Shown here: positions 45,763 to 54,644 of the stretch, piece by piece
Layout of the letters: each line of letters begins with the position of its first letter
Numbering within the stretch: the first letter of the stretch is position 1
Assembly (NCBI RefSeq): GCF_016595235.1
Contig: NZ_JAENHL010000008.1
Location: 197,246 to 261,245, forward strand
Length of the DNA stretch: 64,000 bases
Direction: 5' to 3'
Source: Taklimakanibacter albus
Lineage (GTDB): Bacteria; Pseudomonadota; Alphaproteobacteria; Rhizobiales; Aestuariivirgaceae
Made by a program: the position numbers and the translations under genes
Notes under the pieces: model-generated
Seen by the model: only the letters and a program-made list of their open reading frames with translations
Databases searched by the model: none
Told to the model about the DNA's origin: nothing

Positions 45763-46376
45763 CGGAAGGCGCGCACGACCAGCACCGTTTCGGCGATGGC
45801 GAACAGGATCAGTGGTACGGAAGCGCCCCAGGCACCGCCGAGCTCATAGCCGAAACGGGCCGAGACATAGAGCAGGATGATCATGCTCTGCGCCATGCCG
45901 ACGAGGCCCGCAATGCGATATTGCGGGCCTCGGCGATAGCCGATCCAAAAAGCGAACCGCGCCAGGATCCACACCAGCGCCGCCGCCGTCACCGACTGCG
46001 CGACGGCACCTGGCTCGGCATAGGCTGCAAGCAGAAGCAGGCCGGGCACGAACAGCATCAGCTGCTCCAGCGTGTTCTGCAGATAACGCAGATTGACGAG
46101 GATGCTCTTCGTCTCCTTGCCGGCCAGCGGATCGAAGGCTTCCGTCACCAGGCGCTCATGCGAGACGGCTTCTATCCCGGTGAGAAAGGTGAGCAGGATG
46201 GCGATGCCCGACCATTTCAGCCCGAACAGCACGCGGTCGAATGATGCCAACATGTCGGATGGCGGGATGAAGCGATAACAGGCCCACCAGATGAAAGCGA
46301 CGACGAGCGAGGCCAGGCCGACCTGGACGATGGCGGAACGGACGGGAAATCGCGCGACAGGAGCTTTGTCGTTCAT
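45744..46376 (-). CDS. MAPEG-family membrane protein
   Basis: A 210-residue membrane protein with four to five helices. YLQNTLEQLMLFVPGLLLLA and FWIGYRRGPQYRIAG are MAPEG signatures (the NTLEQ and the YRRG-P-x-R motifs). MAPEG enzymes are membrane glutathione transferases or related isomerases. An N-terminal extension with one extra helix is longer than in typical bacterial members. It overlaps the end of the SDR gene by 19 bases. Confidence 0.8.
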   Translation of the reverse strand: MNDKAPVARFPVRSAIVQVGLASLVVAFIWWACYRFIPPSDMLASFDRVLFGLKWSGIAILLTFLTGIEAVSHERLVTEAFDPLAGKETKSILVNLRYLQNTLEQLMLFVPGLLLLAAYAEPGAVAQSVTAAALVWILARFAFWIGYRRGPQYRIAGLVGMAQSMIILLYVSARFGYELGGAWGASVPLILFAIAETVLVVRAFRQAATR

Positions 46377-46416
46377 CGTGTCTTCCTCAAAACACCCTCA
46401 TCAGGATAAAGCACGA

Positions 46417-46467
46417 CTGCTGCAACACACCCTTCGAGGCTCGCTGCGCTCGCACCTCAGGGTGAGG
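46417..46467 (+). repeat. 51-nt REP-like repeat, copy 1
   Basis: The reverse complement recurs at 60713-60763. By hand count 48 of 51 bases agree, and the central 35 bases (46429-46463 and 60717-60751) are identical. The element is an imperfect palindrome with ACCCT/AGGGT ends. It sits between the MAPEG gene and the mutL stop, i.e. upstream of one gene and downstream of the other. Confidence 0.8.
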
Positions 46468-46478
46468 GCGAGTACGAC

Positions 46479-48263
46479 CTAGCTCCTCCCGAACAGCCTC
46501 TCGATGTCGCTGAGCTTCAATTCGATATAGGTCGGCCGGCCGTGATTACACTGGCCGGAATTGGGCGTCACTTCCATCTGGCGCAGCAGCGCATTCATTT
46601 CCTCGGGCCGCAATTGCCGCCCCGATCGCACCGAATGATGGCAGGCCATGGTGGCGAGGAGATGATTGACGCGTTCCTCGACGGTCGCGGACGAATCTTC
46701 GCCGAGATCATCGGCGACGTCGCGCACCAGCCGCGCGATATTGCCGCCCGACAGCGCCGCCGGCACTTCGCGCACCACGATCGAGCCGTCGCCGAAAGGC
46801 TCGAGCACGAGGCCGAGCTCGGCCAGAAGCTCCTGCGCCTGCGCCAGCCGCTCGACCGACACCGCATCAAGATCGATGACATCGGGAATGAGCAGCGGCT
46901 GGGTGGCGATGCGTTTTCCCGCCCGCTCCGCCTTCAGCCTTTCATAAACGAGGCGCTCATGCGCGGCATGCTGGTCGACGATGACGATGCCGTCCTGGGT
47001 CTGCGCCAGAATATAGTTCTCATGGAACTGGGTGCGCGCCGCGCCCAGCGGATGCGGCGCGTCCGCTGCCAGCGGAATATCCGCGACGCGGGCCGAGGCG
47101 ACATTGTCCATGACGAAAGCCGCCTGCTCTTCCGCCATGCCGGGTGAAGCGGGTGCGAATCCTGTCAGGGCAGTTTCGAATGCATCATTATTGTAGCGCG
47201 GCCGTGGCGGCACGATCGGCCTCAGCACGCCGAGTGTCGCGGAGGTGAGGCCCGCCGCCGTCTTGCGGCTCGATTTGCCGAGCGCCTCACGGATCGAGGA
47301 GACGATGGCGCCGCGCACCAAAGCTGAATCGCGGAAGCGCACCTCGGCCTTGGCCGGATGGACATTCACATCGACGAAGGCGCTCGGGCATTCGATGAAA
47401 AGGCAGACGGCGGGGAAACGTCCGCGCATCAGGAGATCGGCATAGGCGCCGCGAATGGCGCCGGCGAGCAGCTTGTCGCGCACCGGCCGGCCATTGACGA
47501 AGAAGAACTGCAGGCCCGCTTGGGCGCGGTGATAGGTTGGCAGTGTCGCCAGGCCCCAGATGCGGAACGGCTCTTTGCCGCCTTCGAAATCGACCATATT
47601 GGCGAAGACCTCTTCGCCCATGATCCGCTCGATGCGCCGCCGGCGCCCCTTCTCATCCGCACTCTCGGGCGGCAGATCGACGAGGACGCGCTCTTCCGAG
47701 GTGAAGCTCCAGCCGACCTGCGGCGCCGAAAGCGCCAAGCGGCGCACCACATCGGCGGCTTCCGCCGTCTCGGCGCGCGGCGACTTCAGGAATTTGAGCC
47801 GCGCCGGCACGGCGAAGAAGAGATCGCGGACCTCGACCACCGTGCCGTCGATGCGCGCCGACGGCATCGGCTCGGCCTTGCGGCCGCCCGAGACATCGAT
47901 CTTCCAGCTGTCGTTTTCAGCACGGGCGCGTGAGGTGAGCGTCAGTCGGCTCACCGAGCCGATCGAGGGCAGCGCCTCGCCGCGGAACCCCAGCGTCTTG
48001 ATCTCGATCAGCTCGTCATCGGCGAGCTTCGAGGTGGCATGGCGCTCGACCGCAAGATCGAGCTCGTCACGCTCCATGCCCTCGCCATCGTCACTGACAC
48101 GGATCAGGCTGCGGCCGCCGTCGCGGAAAGCGATGTCGATCTGGCGCGCGCCGGCATCGACGGCATTCTCCGCCAGCTCCTTGACGACGCTCGCCGGGCG
48201 CTCGATCACCTCGCCCGCCGCGATGCGGTTGGCGATGCCCTCCGGAAGTCTACGAATCTTCAT
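46479..48263 (-). CDS. mutL: DNA mismatch repair protein MutL
   Basis: A 594-residue protein. The GHKL ATPase motifs AENAVDAG (31-38), DDGEGM (58-63) and LGFRGEAL (91-98) are in the N-terminal domain. The endonuclease motif DQHA-x2-E-x4-E is intact at 430-441 (DQHAAHERLVYE), and the C-terminal zinc-site motif CNHGRPT is present. This MutL should therefore nick DNA itself, as expected in bacteria without MutH. It follows the LysR gene on the same strand by 19 bases. Confidence 0.97.
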   Translation of the reverse strand: MKIRRLPEGIANRIAAGEVIERPASVVKELAENAVDAGARQIDIAFRDGGRSLIRVSDDGEGMERDELDLAVERHATSKLADDELIEIKTLGFRGEALPSIGSVSRLTLTSRARAENDSWKIDVSGGRKAEPMPSARIDGTVVEVRDLFFAVPARLKFLKSPRAETAEAADVVRRLALSAPQVGWSFTSEERVLVDLPPESADEKGRRRRIERIMGEEVFANMVDFEGGKEPFRIWGLATLPTYHRAQAGLQFFFVNGRPVRDKLLAGAIRGAYADLLMRGRFPAVCLFIECPSAFVDVNVHPAKAEVRFRDSALVRGAIVSSIREALGKSSRKTAAGLTSATLGVLRPIVPPRPRYNNDAFETALTGFAPASPGMAEEQAAFVMDNVASARVADIPLAADAPHPLGAARTQFHENYILAQTQDGIVIVDQHAAHERLVYERLKAERAGKRIATQPLLIPDVIDLDAVSVERLAQAQELLAELGLVLEPFGDGSIVVREVPAALSGGNIARLVRDVADDLGEDSSATVEERVNHLLATMACHHSVRSGRQLRPEEMNALLRQMEVTPNSGQCNHGRPTYIELKLSDIERLFGRS

Positions 48264-48282
48264 GGGAGACGAGTTTAGTGGC

Positions 48283-49170
48283 CTATGACGCCAAGCGCCA
48301 ATCCGCCGTCTGGGCCGTCAGGTCGAGAAAGGCGCGCACTTTACCGGGCAGCAGGTGGGCGGTGGGATAGACCACATGGATCGGCATGGGCTCGGGCGCG
48401 AAAGGCCCAAGCACCTCGACGAGGCGGCCTTCCCGGATCGCGTCGCGGACCTGGTAATAAAGCACCCGGGCGATGCCGGAGCCCGCCAGCACCCAGGAAA
48501 TGGCGGCATCGCCATTATTGACGATGAAACGCGGCTCGATACGGACCTTGCGGCCCTCTGAGAAGGACCATTCGAAGGACTGGGCCACCGGTGCAAAAGC
48601 GATGAGGCTGAATTTCGCCAGGTCATCGGGATGGAGCGGAATACCGGCCTTGGCCAGATAGGCCGGGCTCGCGACCAGAGCCCGCCGCGTTTCGCCGAAA
48701 CGGCGGGCCACCAGCTGCGAATCCGGCAAATGGCCGATCCTGACCGCAAGGTCATGGCCCTCCTCGACCAGGCTGATGAACCGGTCCGAGAGGGTGAGGT
48801 CGATCGAGACTTCCGGGTAACGCGCGACGAAATGGCTGAGCAGCGGCGCCACATGGAGGCGGCCGAAGATCACCGGCGCCGTCACCGAGAGCCTTCCGCG
48901 GGGCGGCGCCTTCTCGTCCTGGACCGCAAGCTCCGCCTCGTCGAGTTCGGCCAGTATCCGCCGGGTGCGCTCGAGGAAACGGCTTCCCGCATCGGTGAGG
49001 CTGATCGAGCGGGTGGTGCGGTTGAACAGTCTGGCGCCGAGATGGGATTCCAAAGCGGCGATCTGGCGCGACATGACCGAGGGCGACAGGCCCAGCTTCC
49101 GGGCTGCCCGGGTGAGGCTTTCGGCCTCGCAGACGGCCACGAAGGCCGTCATGGCATCGAAGCGGTCCAT
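48283..49170 (-). CDS. LysR-family regulator
   Basis: A 295-residue LysR protein of the PecT/CrgA-like group. The HTH (about 1-60) has SLTRAARKLGLSPSVMSRQI and the effector domain follows (about 90-290). Start MDRFDAMTAF at 49170; the longer frame crosses the AT-rich promoter. It is divergent from a PNPOx-like gene, which it probably regulates. Confidence 0.9.
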   Translation of the reverse strand: MDRFDAMTAFVAVCEAESLTRAARKLGLSPSVMSRQIAALESHLGARLFNRTTRSISLTDAGSRFLERTRRILAELDEAELAVQDEKAPPRGRLSVTAPVIFGRLHVAPLLSHFVARYPEVSIDLTLSDRFISLVEEGHDLAVRIGHLPDSQLVARRFGETRRALVASPAYLAKAGIPLHPDDLAKFSLIAFAPVAQSFEWSFSEGRKVRIEPRFIVNNGDAAISWVLAGSGIARVLYYQVRDAIREGRLVEVLGPFAPEPMPIHVVYPTAHLLPGKVRAFLDLTAQTADWRLAS

Positions 49171-49247
49171 GATTAATGCAGAAATAGCAATAATCTTTTG
49201 TCCAGCCAACAGATTATCATTCCACACGGAATAATTATCTTTGCTGC
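49171..49247. promoter_or_regulatory. AT-rich divergent promoter/operator region
   Basis: This 77-base gap is much richer in A/T than its surroundings. Arms ATAATC (49190-49195) and GATTAT (49212-49217) form an inverted repeat, and GATTAAT and ATAATTATC are close by. The position between a LysR gene and its divergent neighbour fits a LysR binding site. Confidence 0.45.
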
Positions 49248-49859
49248 ATGAGCACCCCTTCCAGCGACATCGCCTTCACCCCCCGCATCAAAGCCATCCA
49301 GGCCGAGCGTGGTTCGCGCCCGAATTACGCCCGGATGGAGGAACGCGGCGGCTTCCGCACCGAGCTGACCGAGGATCTGGCCCAATTCCTCGCCGGCATC
49401 GACACAGCCTTTCTGGCGACCGCCAATGCGGCGGGGCAGCCCTATACCCAGCATCGCGGCGGCCCCAAAGGTTTCATCAAGATCCTGGGGCCCAAAACGC
49501 TGGGCTTCGCCGACTACAAAGGCAACCGGCAATATATCACCACCGGCAATCTCGCCGAGAATGACCGCGCCTTCCTCTTCCTCATGGACTATGCGCATCG
49601 CCGGCGGGTGAAGCTCTGGGGCCGCGCCCGGGTGGTGGCAGACGACGACGCGCTCGTCGCCCGGCTCATGCCGGAGGATTACGAGGCCCGGCCCGAGCAG
49701 GTCATCCTGTTCGAGGTCGAGGCCTGGGACATCAACTGCCCGCAGCATATTCCGCAGAAGATCGACGGCGCCGACGTGGCACGCGTCCTCGCCGAACTCC
49801 AGGAACGCATCGCAGTGCTCGAGGCGGAGAATGCCCGCCTGCGCGCGGGTCCCGTCTGA
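49248..49859 (+). CDS. Pyridoxamine 5'-phosphate oxidase-like flavin-binding protein
   Basis: A 203-residue split-barrel protein. DTAFLATANAAGQPYTQHRG and GFADYKGNRQYITTGNLAEN are PNPOx-like FMN-binding features, followed by RVKLWGRARVV. A short helical tail (ELQERIAVLEAENARLRAG) looks like a coiled coil. Such proteins bind flavin or F420 and act as small reductases or oxidases; the substrate is unknown. Divergent from the LysR gene. Confidence 0.85.
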   Translation: MSTPSSDIAFTPRIKAIQAERGSRPNYARMEERGGFRTELTEDLAQFLAGIDTAFLATANAAGQPYTQHRGGPKGFIKILGPKTLGFADYKGNRQYITTGNLAENDRAFLFLMDYAHRRRVKLWGRARVVADDDALVARLMPEDYEARPEQVILFEVEAWDINCPQHIPQKIDGADVARVLAELQERIAVLEAENARLRAGPV

Positions 49860-49942
49860 CGCGGACCCGGGAACTTTTTGTCGGATACGTTCTTATCCTC
49901 TTGCGGGATTTTTACCGGCAATGAGAATTCAAGGAGGTCCGG

Positions 49943-50452
49943 ATGAAAGGTCGTGCCATCTTTTTCTCTGTGTTTCTGCTCTGTGGAGCGGCACAGGCTC
50001 AAAGCGATGACAAGACGGTCCTCATCGGGCCGTGGAAGATCGAGGCGAGCTTCACCAAGGAGCAGAAATTCGACCGGTGCATGATGAGCCGCATGGTCGA
50101 CAATGGGGTCACGGCGAGTTTCGCGCGCGACAATTCAGGCACTGCGCTGATCATGACGTCCGAGCGCTGGAAGCTCGATAGCGGCAAGACCTATCCGGTG
50201 GAATTCCTGGCGGGCAAGACCAGCTGGAAGACGGATGTCACGGCGACCGCCGACACGGTGCGCGTGGCCCTGACGGACGAGCGTTTCAACAAGGCGCTGC
50301 GCAACGCCAATCGTCTCGACGTGAAGGGCGCCGGCGCCACGATCAGCGTCCCGCTCGACAAGAGCGCCGCCGCTCTGGCACGGCTCGAGAGCTGTTATGA
50401 AAACAACAGGAATGCGAGCGAGACAAATCCGTTCGAAGCGCCGAAGCCTTAA
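49943..50452 (+). CDS. Small secreted protein, unknown
   Basis: A 169-residue protein with a signal peptide (about 1-20, cut near AQA/QS). The body (WKIEASFTKEQKFDRCMMSR and similar) is predicted beta-rich. It has two cysteines (RCMM and SCYEN) that may pair. It resembles the small periplasmic invasion-protein-like families of this class in size, but I cannot assign it. AAGGAGG is a strong ribosome site before the ATG. Confidence 0.7.
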   Translation: MKGRAIFFSVFLLCGAAQAQSDDKTVLIGPWKIEASFTKEQKFDRCMMSRMVDNGVTASFARDNSGTALIMTSERWKLDSGKTYPVEFLAGKTSWKTDVTATADTVRVALTDERFNKALRNANRLDVKGAGATISVPLDKSAAALARLESCYENNRNASETNPFEAPKP

Positions 50453-50456
50453 GGCT

Positions 50457-50634
50457 GCTCTCCCTCCGCCGCCGAAGGCGGGGAGGGTGGCGCGCGGAAC
50501 GCGCGACGGGTGGGGGCGCCCCGCAGGCGAGCTCCATCGGACCTGTTGATCAAGACCTCTCGGTGGAGAAACCCCACCCGTCCGCCCGTTGGGCGGCCAC
50601 CCTCCCCGCGCTTCGCGCGGTGGAGGGAGAGAGC
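50457..50634. repeat. 178-bp MITE-like inverted repeat
   Basis: The ends GCTCTCCCTCC and GGAGGGAGAGAGC are inverted. The complementarity continues inward through GGGGAGGGTGGC / GCCACCCTCCCC and ACGGGTGGGG / CCCCACCCGT, with short hairpins inside both arms. The centre is about 50550. No reading frame with a recognisable product is present. It fills the whole gap between a secreted-protein gene and an M16 gene that converge on it. Confidence 0.8.
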
Positions 50635-50638
50635 GTAG

Positions 50639-51976
50639 TCAATTCGCCGAGGGTGTGATCCCCACCGGCTTGCCGACCACCGTGACGATGAGCTTGTCGG
50701 GATCGGAGATGCTCTTGGCCTGGGCCTTTGCCTCATCGAGCGTCACGGCTTCGATCATCCCGTTGCGGCGGTTGATGTAGTCGATGCCGAGATTGTCCTG
50801 CTGGATGGCGAGCAGCTGGCTGGCGATCTTGGAATTGGAATCGAAGCGCAGGGCATAGGAGCCGGTGAGATAGGTCTTGGTCTCGGTGAGCTCGGCGGTG
50901 GTCGGACCTTCATCGGCGAATTTCTTCATCGTGTCCTTGACCACGGTGAGCGCCTCGCCCGCCTTTTCGTTGCGGGTGCCCAGCTGGCCGAAGACGAGGC
51001 CGGCATGGTCGAAGGGATAGAGCCCGATCGACACGCCATAGGTCAGCCCGCGCTTCTCGCGCACCTCATCGGTGAGGCGCGAGCCGAAGCCGCCGCCACC
51101 CAGAATGAAACTCGTGACATAGGCCGGGATGAAATTCGGATCGGCGCGCAATATGCCGTCATGGCCGAAGGTGATGATGCTCTGCGGAATATCGCGGTCG
51201 ATGACCTGGGTCGACGCTTTGTCCACGACATGGATCATCGTCGCCGGCTTCGGCGGCTCGGTATCGGGAAGGTCGCCGAAGGTTTCGTCCAGGAGCTTGG
51301 CCAGAGTGTCGGCGTCGATGTCGCCGACGACCGCCACCTTCAGGCCCTTGCGCGAGAAAAGCTGCTTGTGCATGGCGCGCAGATCGTCCTGGGTGATCGT
51401 CGCCAGGGACGCGACGGTGCCTTCTGATTCCCGTGCATAGGGATGATCGCCAAATGCCTTCTGCATCCAGGCGCGCGAGGAAATATTCTCCGGCTCCTCC
51501 TCATTCTGGCGCGCGCTGACCAGAAGCTGGTCGCGCACCCGATCCATCGGATCCTTGTCGAAGCGGGGTTTCGCCAGCGCGAGCCTGAGCAGCGCGAAGG
51601 ATTCATCGCGCTTGGCGCTGAGCGTCTGGAACGAGCCCTGGAACTGGTCGAAGCTCGAATCGAACGACATCTTCATCGCCAGATCGTCGCGCTGGGTCTG
51701 GAAAGCCGCCGAATCGAGATCGCCGGCGCCTTCATCCATCATCGCGGTAATGAAGTTGGCGGTGCCTTCCTTGCCCTTAGGGTCGTTCGTCGCCCCACCC
51801 AGGAACGAGAACTGCATGGCGATGAGCGGATTGGTGTGGTCCTCCACGAGCCAGGCGGTGATCCCGCCCTTGCTCTTCACTTCCTTGATCTCGATCGCCT
51901 GGGCGGGAAGGACATAGATCGCGAGAACGGCAACTGCCGCGAGCAACGGATGGAACGGGCGCATCACGAGCCTCAT
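50639..51976 (-). CDS. M16-family peptidase, non-catalytic subunit
   Basis: A 445-residue exported M16 protein with a signal peptide (cut near AQA/IE). The position of the HxxEH zinc motif reads TANFITAMM, so it cannot bind zinc. It keeps the Arg/Tyr substrate-binding motif in DEVREKRGLTYGVS. In heterodimeric M16B peptidases the non-catalytic chain supplies exactly this R/Y pair. It follows the catalytic chain gene by 3 bases. ATG 51964 is an alternative start. Confidence 0.88.
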   Translation of the reverse strand: MRLVMRPFHPLLAAVAVLAIYVLPAQAIEIKEVKSKGGITAWLVEDHTNPLIAMQFSFLGGATNDPKGKEGTANFITAMMDEGAGDLDSAAFQTQRDDLAMKMSFDSSFDQFQGSFQTLSAKRDESFALLRLALAKPRFDKDPMDRVRDQLLVSARQNEEEPENISSRAWMQKAFGDHPYARESEGTVASLATITQDDLRAMHKQLFSRKGLKVAVVGDIDADTLAKLLDETFGDLPDTEPPKPATMIHVVDKASTQVIDRDIPQSIITFGHDGILRADPNFIPAYVTSFILGGGGFGSRLTDEVREKRGLTYGVSIGLYPFDHAGLVFGQLGTRNEKAGEALTVVKDTMKKFADEGPTTAELTETKTYLTGSYALRFDSNSKIASQLLAIQQDNLGIDYINRRNGMIEAVTLDEAKAQAKSISDPDKLIVTVVGKPVGITPSAN

Positions 51977-51979
51977 GGA

Positions 51980-53392
51980 TTATTGTTCGGGGGAATTCGA
52001 GATCGAGGGTGTTGCGGGCGCGCCGCCACCCGCCGCGGCGCCGGCCGCCGGCAGCAGCACACCGGTCGCCGAGCGCTTGATATCGAGCGTCTTGGCTGCT
52101 GCCGCCTTCACCTGATCGAGCGTCACCGCTTCGATGCGCGAGGGCCAGTCGAGCACGTCCTGCACGGTGGTGCCGGTGGTGAGCGCCGTGCCGAAGCTGC
52201 GTGCCATATTGCCCTGGTTGTCGCGGGCATAGATGGTGTTGGCGATGAGCTTCGTCTTGGCGCGCTTCAGCTCCTCGTCGGTGATGCCGTTCGCCTTGAT
52301 GTCATCGAGGACGGCGTCGATCTCGGCCTCGACCACATCGACCTTGCCGCCCGGAACGGGCGAGCCATAGACGCCGAAGGTTCCGGAATCGAGACCATCG
52401 CCCGAATACCAGGCCGCGGCGTAGGACGCGATGCGCTTCTCGACCACTAGCTTCTTGTAGAGGCGGCTGGTGGCGCCGCCGCCCATCGCCTCGGCCAGCA
52501 CGTCGAGCGCTTCCGCCTCGCCTTTCGCCGCCGTGGCATAAGAGACGCTCAGATATTGGCGCTGGACGAGAGGCGAAGCAGCGCGGGCATCCGTCAGGGT
52601 GACGCGACGCGGGGCGATCGGCTCAGGCTCATCGGTGCGTACCCTGGACGTCACGTCGAAGGTGTTGGCGAGCTTGCCGTAATGCTCCTCGGCGAGCTTC
52701 TGCACTTCATCCTTCGTCACGTCGCCGGCGACGACCAGGATCGCATTGGCGGGCGTGTAATGCGCCTTGTAGAAAGTGATCGCATCTTCGCGGGTGAGCT
52801 TGTTGACCTCGGACATCCAGCCGATCACCGGCTTGCGATAGGGATGGGCGAGATAAAGGATGGCGTCGAGCTGTTCGCCGAGCAGGCTCGAAGGGTCATT
52901 GTCGGTGCGCTCGCGGCGCTCCTCCTCGACCACCTTGAGCTCGGGCAGCACATTCTCGTCCTTGAGAACGAGATTCTGCATGCGGTCGGCTTCGAGATCC
53001 ATCACCAGGCCCAAGCGGTCCTTGGCGATGCGCTGGAAATAGGCGGTGTAGTCCTTCGACGTGAAGGCGTTATCCTCGCCGCCATTCTCGCGGATGATGC
53101 GGTTGAAGGCGCCGGGCGGATATTTATTGGTGCCCTTGAACATCAGATGCTCGAGGAAATGCGCGATACCGGCCTTGCCCTGCGGCTCATCCGCCGAGCC
53201 GACACGGTACCAGACCATGTGGGTGACGACGGGGGCGCGGTGATCGGGGATCACCACCACCTGCATGCCGTTGTTGAGGGTGAAGGTCTCGGCCAATGGC
53301 TGCTGCGCCGAGGCGGGAAGCGGCCCGGCGACGGTCGCGAACAGGCACAGGCCAGCGAAAGCGGCGAGGAGTCCGCGGCGCTTGAATCTCAT
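51980..53392 (-). CDS. M16-family zinc peptidase, catalytic subunit
   Basis: A 470-residue M16 protein with a signal peptide (about 1-29, cut near ASA/QQ). The inverted zinc motif HFLEH is at 78-82 and the downstream glutamates are in KVVEEERRERTDND. It should act in the periplasm as a heterodimer with the chain encoded 3 bases downstream. Start MRFKRRGLLA at 53392; the longer frame adds an unlikely polar leader. Confidence 0.9.
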   Translation of the reverse strand: MRFKRRGLLAAFAGLCLFATVAGPLPASAQQPLAETFTLNNGMQVVVIPDHRAPVVTHMVWYRVGSADEPQGKAGIAHFLEHLMFKGTNKYPPGAFNRIIRENGGEDNAFTSKDYTAYFQRIAKDRLGLVMDLEADRMQNLVLKDENVLPELKVVEEERRERTDNDPSSLLGEQLDAILYLAHPYRKPVIGWMSEVNKLTREDAITFYKAHYTPANAILVVAGDVTKDEVQKLAEEHYGKLANTFDVTSRVRTDEPEPIAPRRVTLTDARAASPLVQRQYLSVSYATAAKGEAEALDVLAEAMGGGATSRLYKKLVVEKRIASYAAAWYSGDGLDSGTFGVYGSPVPGGKVDVVEAEIDAVLDDIKANGITDEELKRAKTKLIANTIYARDNQGNMARSFGTALTTGTTVQDVLDWPSRIEAVTLDQVKAAAAKTLDIKRSATGVLLPAAGAAAGGGAPATPSISNSPEQ

Positions 53393-53471
53393 GAGGTCAC
53401 CCTTGGATGGTATGTCGGGATGGCGTGATGACATTGGGAAGAGTCGCCATCACACTTTTTCATTTTTGTTG

Positions 53472-53520
53472 GCGCATGATATCTTCGGAAAACCGGTGTC
53501 CACTTTTCCGGATCATGCGC
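53472..53520. repeat. Rhizobial-type intergenic palindrome
   Basis: Outer arms GCGCATGAT / ATCATGCGC (9 bp) and inner arms CGGAAAA / TTTTCCG (7 bp) enclose CCGGTGTCCAC. Very similar palindromes are abundant in genomes of Hyphomicrobiales. The last base is also the first base of the lipoprotein stop codon. It may work as an RNA stabiliser or terminator after that gene. Confidence 0.8.
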
Positions 53521-54023
53521 TATTCGTCCTTGAACACGTTGCCCATGTTCCAGATCGTGCCGTAATTCGGATTGGCCTTGCGCTTCTCGGCAAGCTGCGC
53601 GGCATGCAGCTCCTTGAAGAGCTGGTTCTCCGACTTGGGCTTGCCGTCCGGTCCCGTTTTCGAGATGCCGTATTTCTCATAGACATCCTGCTGGGGCTCG
53701 GCGCCTTGCGCCGGCGGCGGATTGGCGGAAGCGGTCTTCACCGGGGCCGGCGCCGGTTCCGGCGTGGGCTGCGCCTGGTCCATGGCGGGCTCGGCCGGGG
53801 CCGCGGCCACCGTATTGAGCTGGCCATCCTCGGCCACTTCACCGGTGGGCGGGCGCAGATTGAGATCGGGCGGCATAGCCAGATTACGGTTGGTGCGCAC
53901 CTGGGTTTCATCGGGAGTCGCGGATTTTCCTGCGCCCAGCAAATCCTGCATCTTGGTCTCGGAGCAGCCGGCGACAGCAAGCGCCGCCGTAAGGCTGAGG
54001 GCGAGGCCAAAGGCCGTTTTCAT
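53520..54023 (-). CDS. Putative lipoprotein (DUF3035-like)
   Basis: A 167-residue lipoprotein: signal peptide with lipobox VAGC (cysteine at residue 20). A conserved-looking LAMPPDLNLRPPTGE follows the N-terminus, as in the DUF3035 beta-barrel-assembly-associated family. A Pro/Ala/Gln-rich linker (70-110) leads to a basic helical C-terminus. It lies between lspA, whose product processes lipoproteins, and two M16 genes, a conserved neighbourhood in alphaproteobacteria. Confidence 0.75.
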   Translation of the reverse strand: MKTAFGLALSLTAALAVAGCSETKMQDLLGAGKSATPDETQVRTNRNLAMPPDLNLRPPTGEVAEDGQLNTVAAAPAEPAMDQAQPTPEPAPAPVKTASANPPPAQGAEPQQDVYEKYGISKTGPDGKPKSENQLFKELHAAQLAEKRKANPNYGTIWNMGNVFKDE

Positions 54024-54113
54024 GATGTCGCGTATCCCTTCAGAAAGAAACCCGGCTGTGGGGCTGTTGCCGTGAAATTGCCCCGGCAATCGGGCATTTC
54101 CGTGGCCGCTAAA

Positions 54114-54150
54114 GCGCTTCCCGCCAAAGTTGCTCGACTTTGGCGACAAG
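54114..54150. repeat. Intergenic hairpin repeat, copy 2
   Basis: Nine-base arms CGCCAAAGT (54122-54130) and ACTTTGGCG (54137-54145) flank TGCTCG. The preceding GCGCTTCC and the arm sequence match the element at 29070-29105 in inverse orientation. It lies between lspA and the lipoprotein gene. Confidence 0.65.
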
Positions 54151-54164
54151 GAATCGCTCAGGTA

Positions 54165-54644
54165 CTAACTACCTCGACCCTCGGTAAAGGATTCATAAAC
54201 CAAGAGCCCTACCCCGGCAACGATGGCTACATCGGCCAGGTTAAAAATGTACCAGTTGAAGTTCCCGACATGGAACGAGAAAAAGTCGGCCACCGCGCCA
54301 TAAACCGCCCGGTCGAAGGCATTGGCCAGAGCCCCGCCGAGGATGAAGCCGATTCCCGCCGCGGTGACGGGGCGCGACACTTTGGCGAGCCAGATCCACA
54401 TGCCGGCGCTGATGGCGAGCGCCATGGTGATCAAGAGGCCTTGCGAGGCGCCGCCCGACAGCCAGCCATAGGAAACGCCCTGGTTCCAGGCGAGCACCAG
54501 GTCGAAGACCGGCAGCAGCACCACCGGCTGGCGGGCCTCGATGTCGAAGACATGCAGCATCCACCATTTGAAGGTCTGGTCGACGCCGAAAGACAGAGCG
54601 GCGAAGACCAGCCCCAGGACCGATAGCGCCCCCCAGAGCCTCAC
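54165..54644 (-). CDS. lspA: Lipoprotein signal peptidase (signal peptidase II)
   Basis: A 159-residue inner-membrane protease with four helices. The catalytic aspartates are Asp111 (NAFDRAVYG) and Asp138 (FNLADVAI). It cuts prolipoproteins before the lipidated cysteine. The start is a GTG at 54644 that overlaps the ileS stop (GTGA); a longer frame inside ileS is not used. The ileS-lspA order is common in bacteria. Confidence 0.94.
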   Translation of the reverse strand: MRLWGALSVLGLVFAALSFGVDQTFKWWMLHVFDIEARQPVVLLPVFDLVLAWNQGVSYGWLSGGASQGLLITMALAISAGMWIWLAKVSRPVTAAGIGFILGGALANAFDRAVYGAVADFFSFHVGNFNWYIFNLADVAIVAGVGLLVYESFTEGRGS

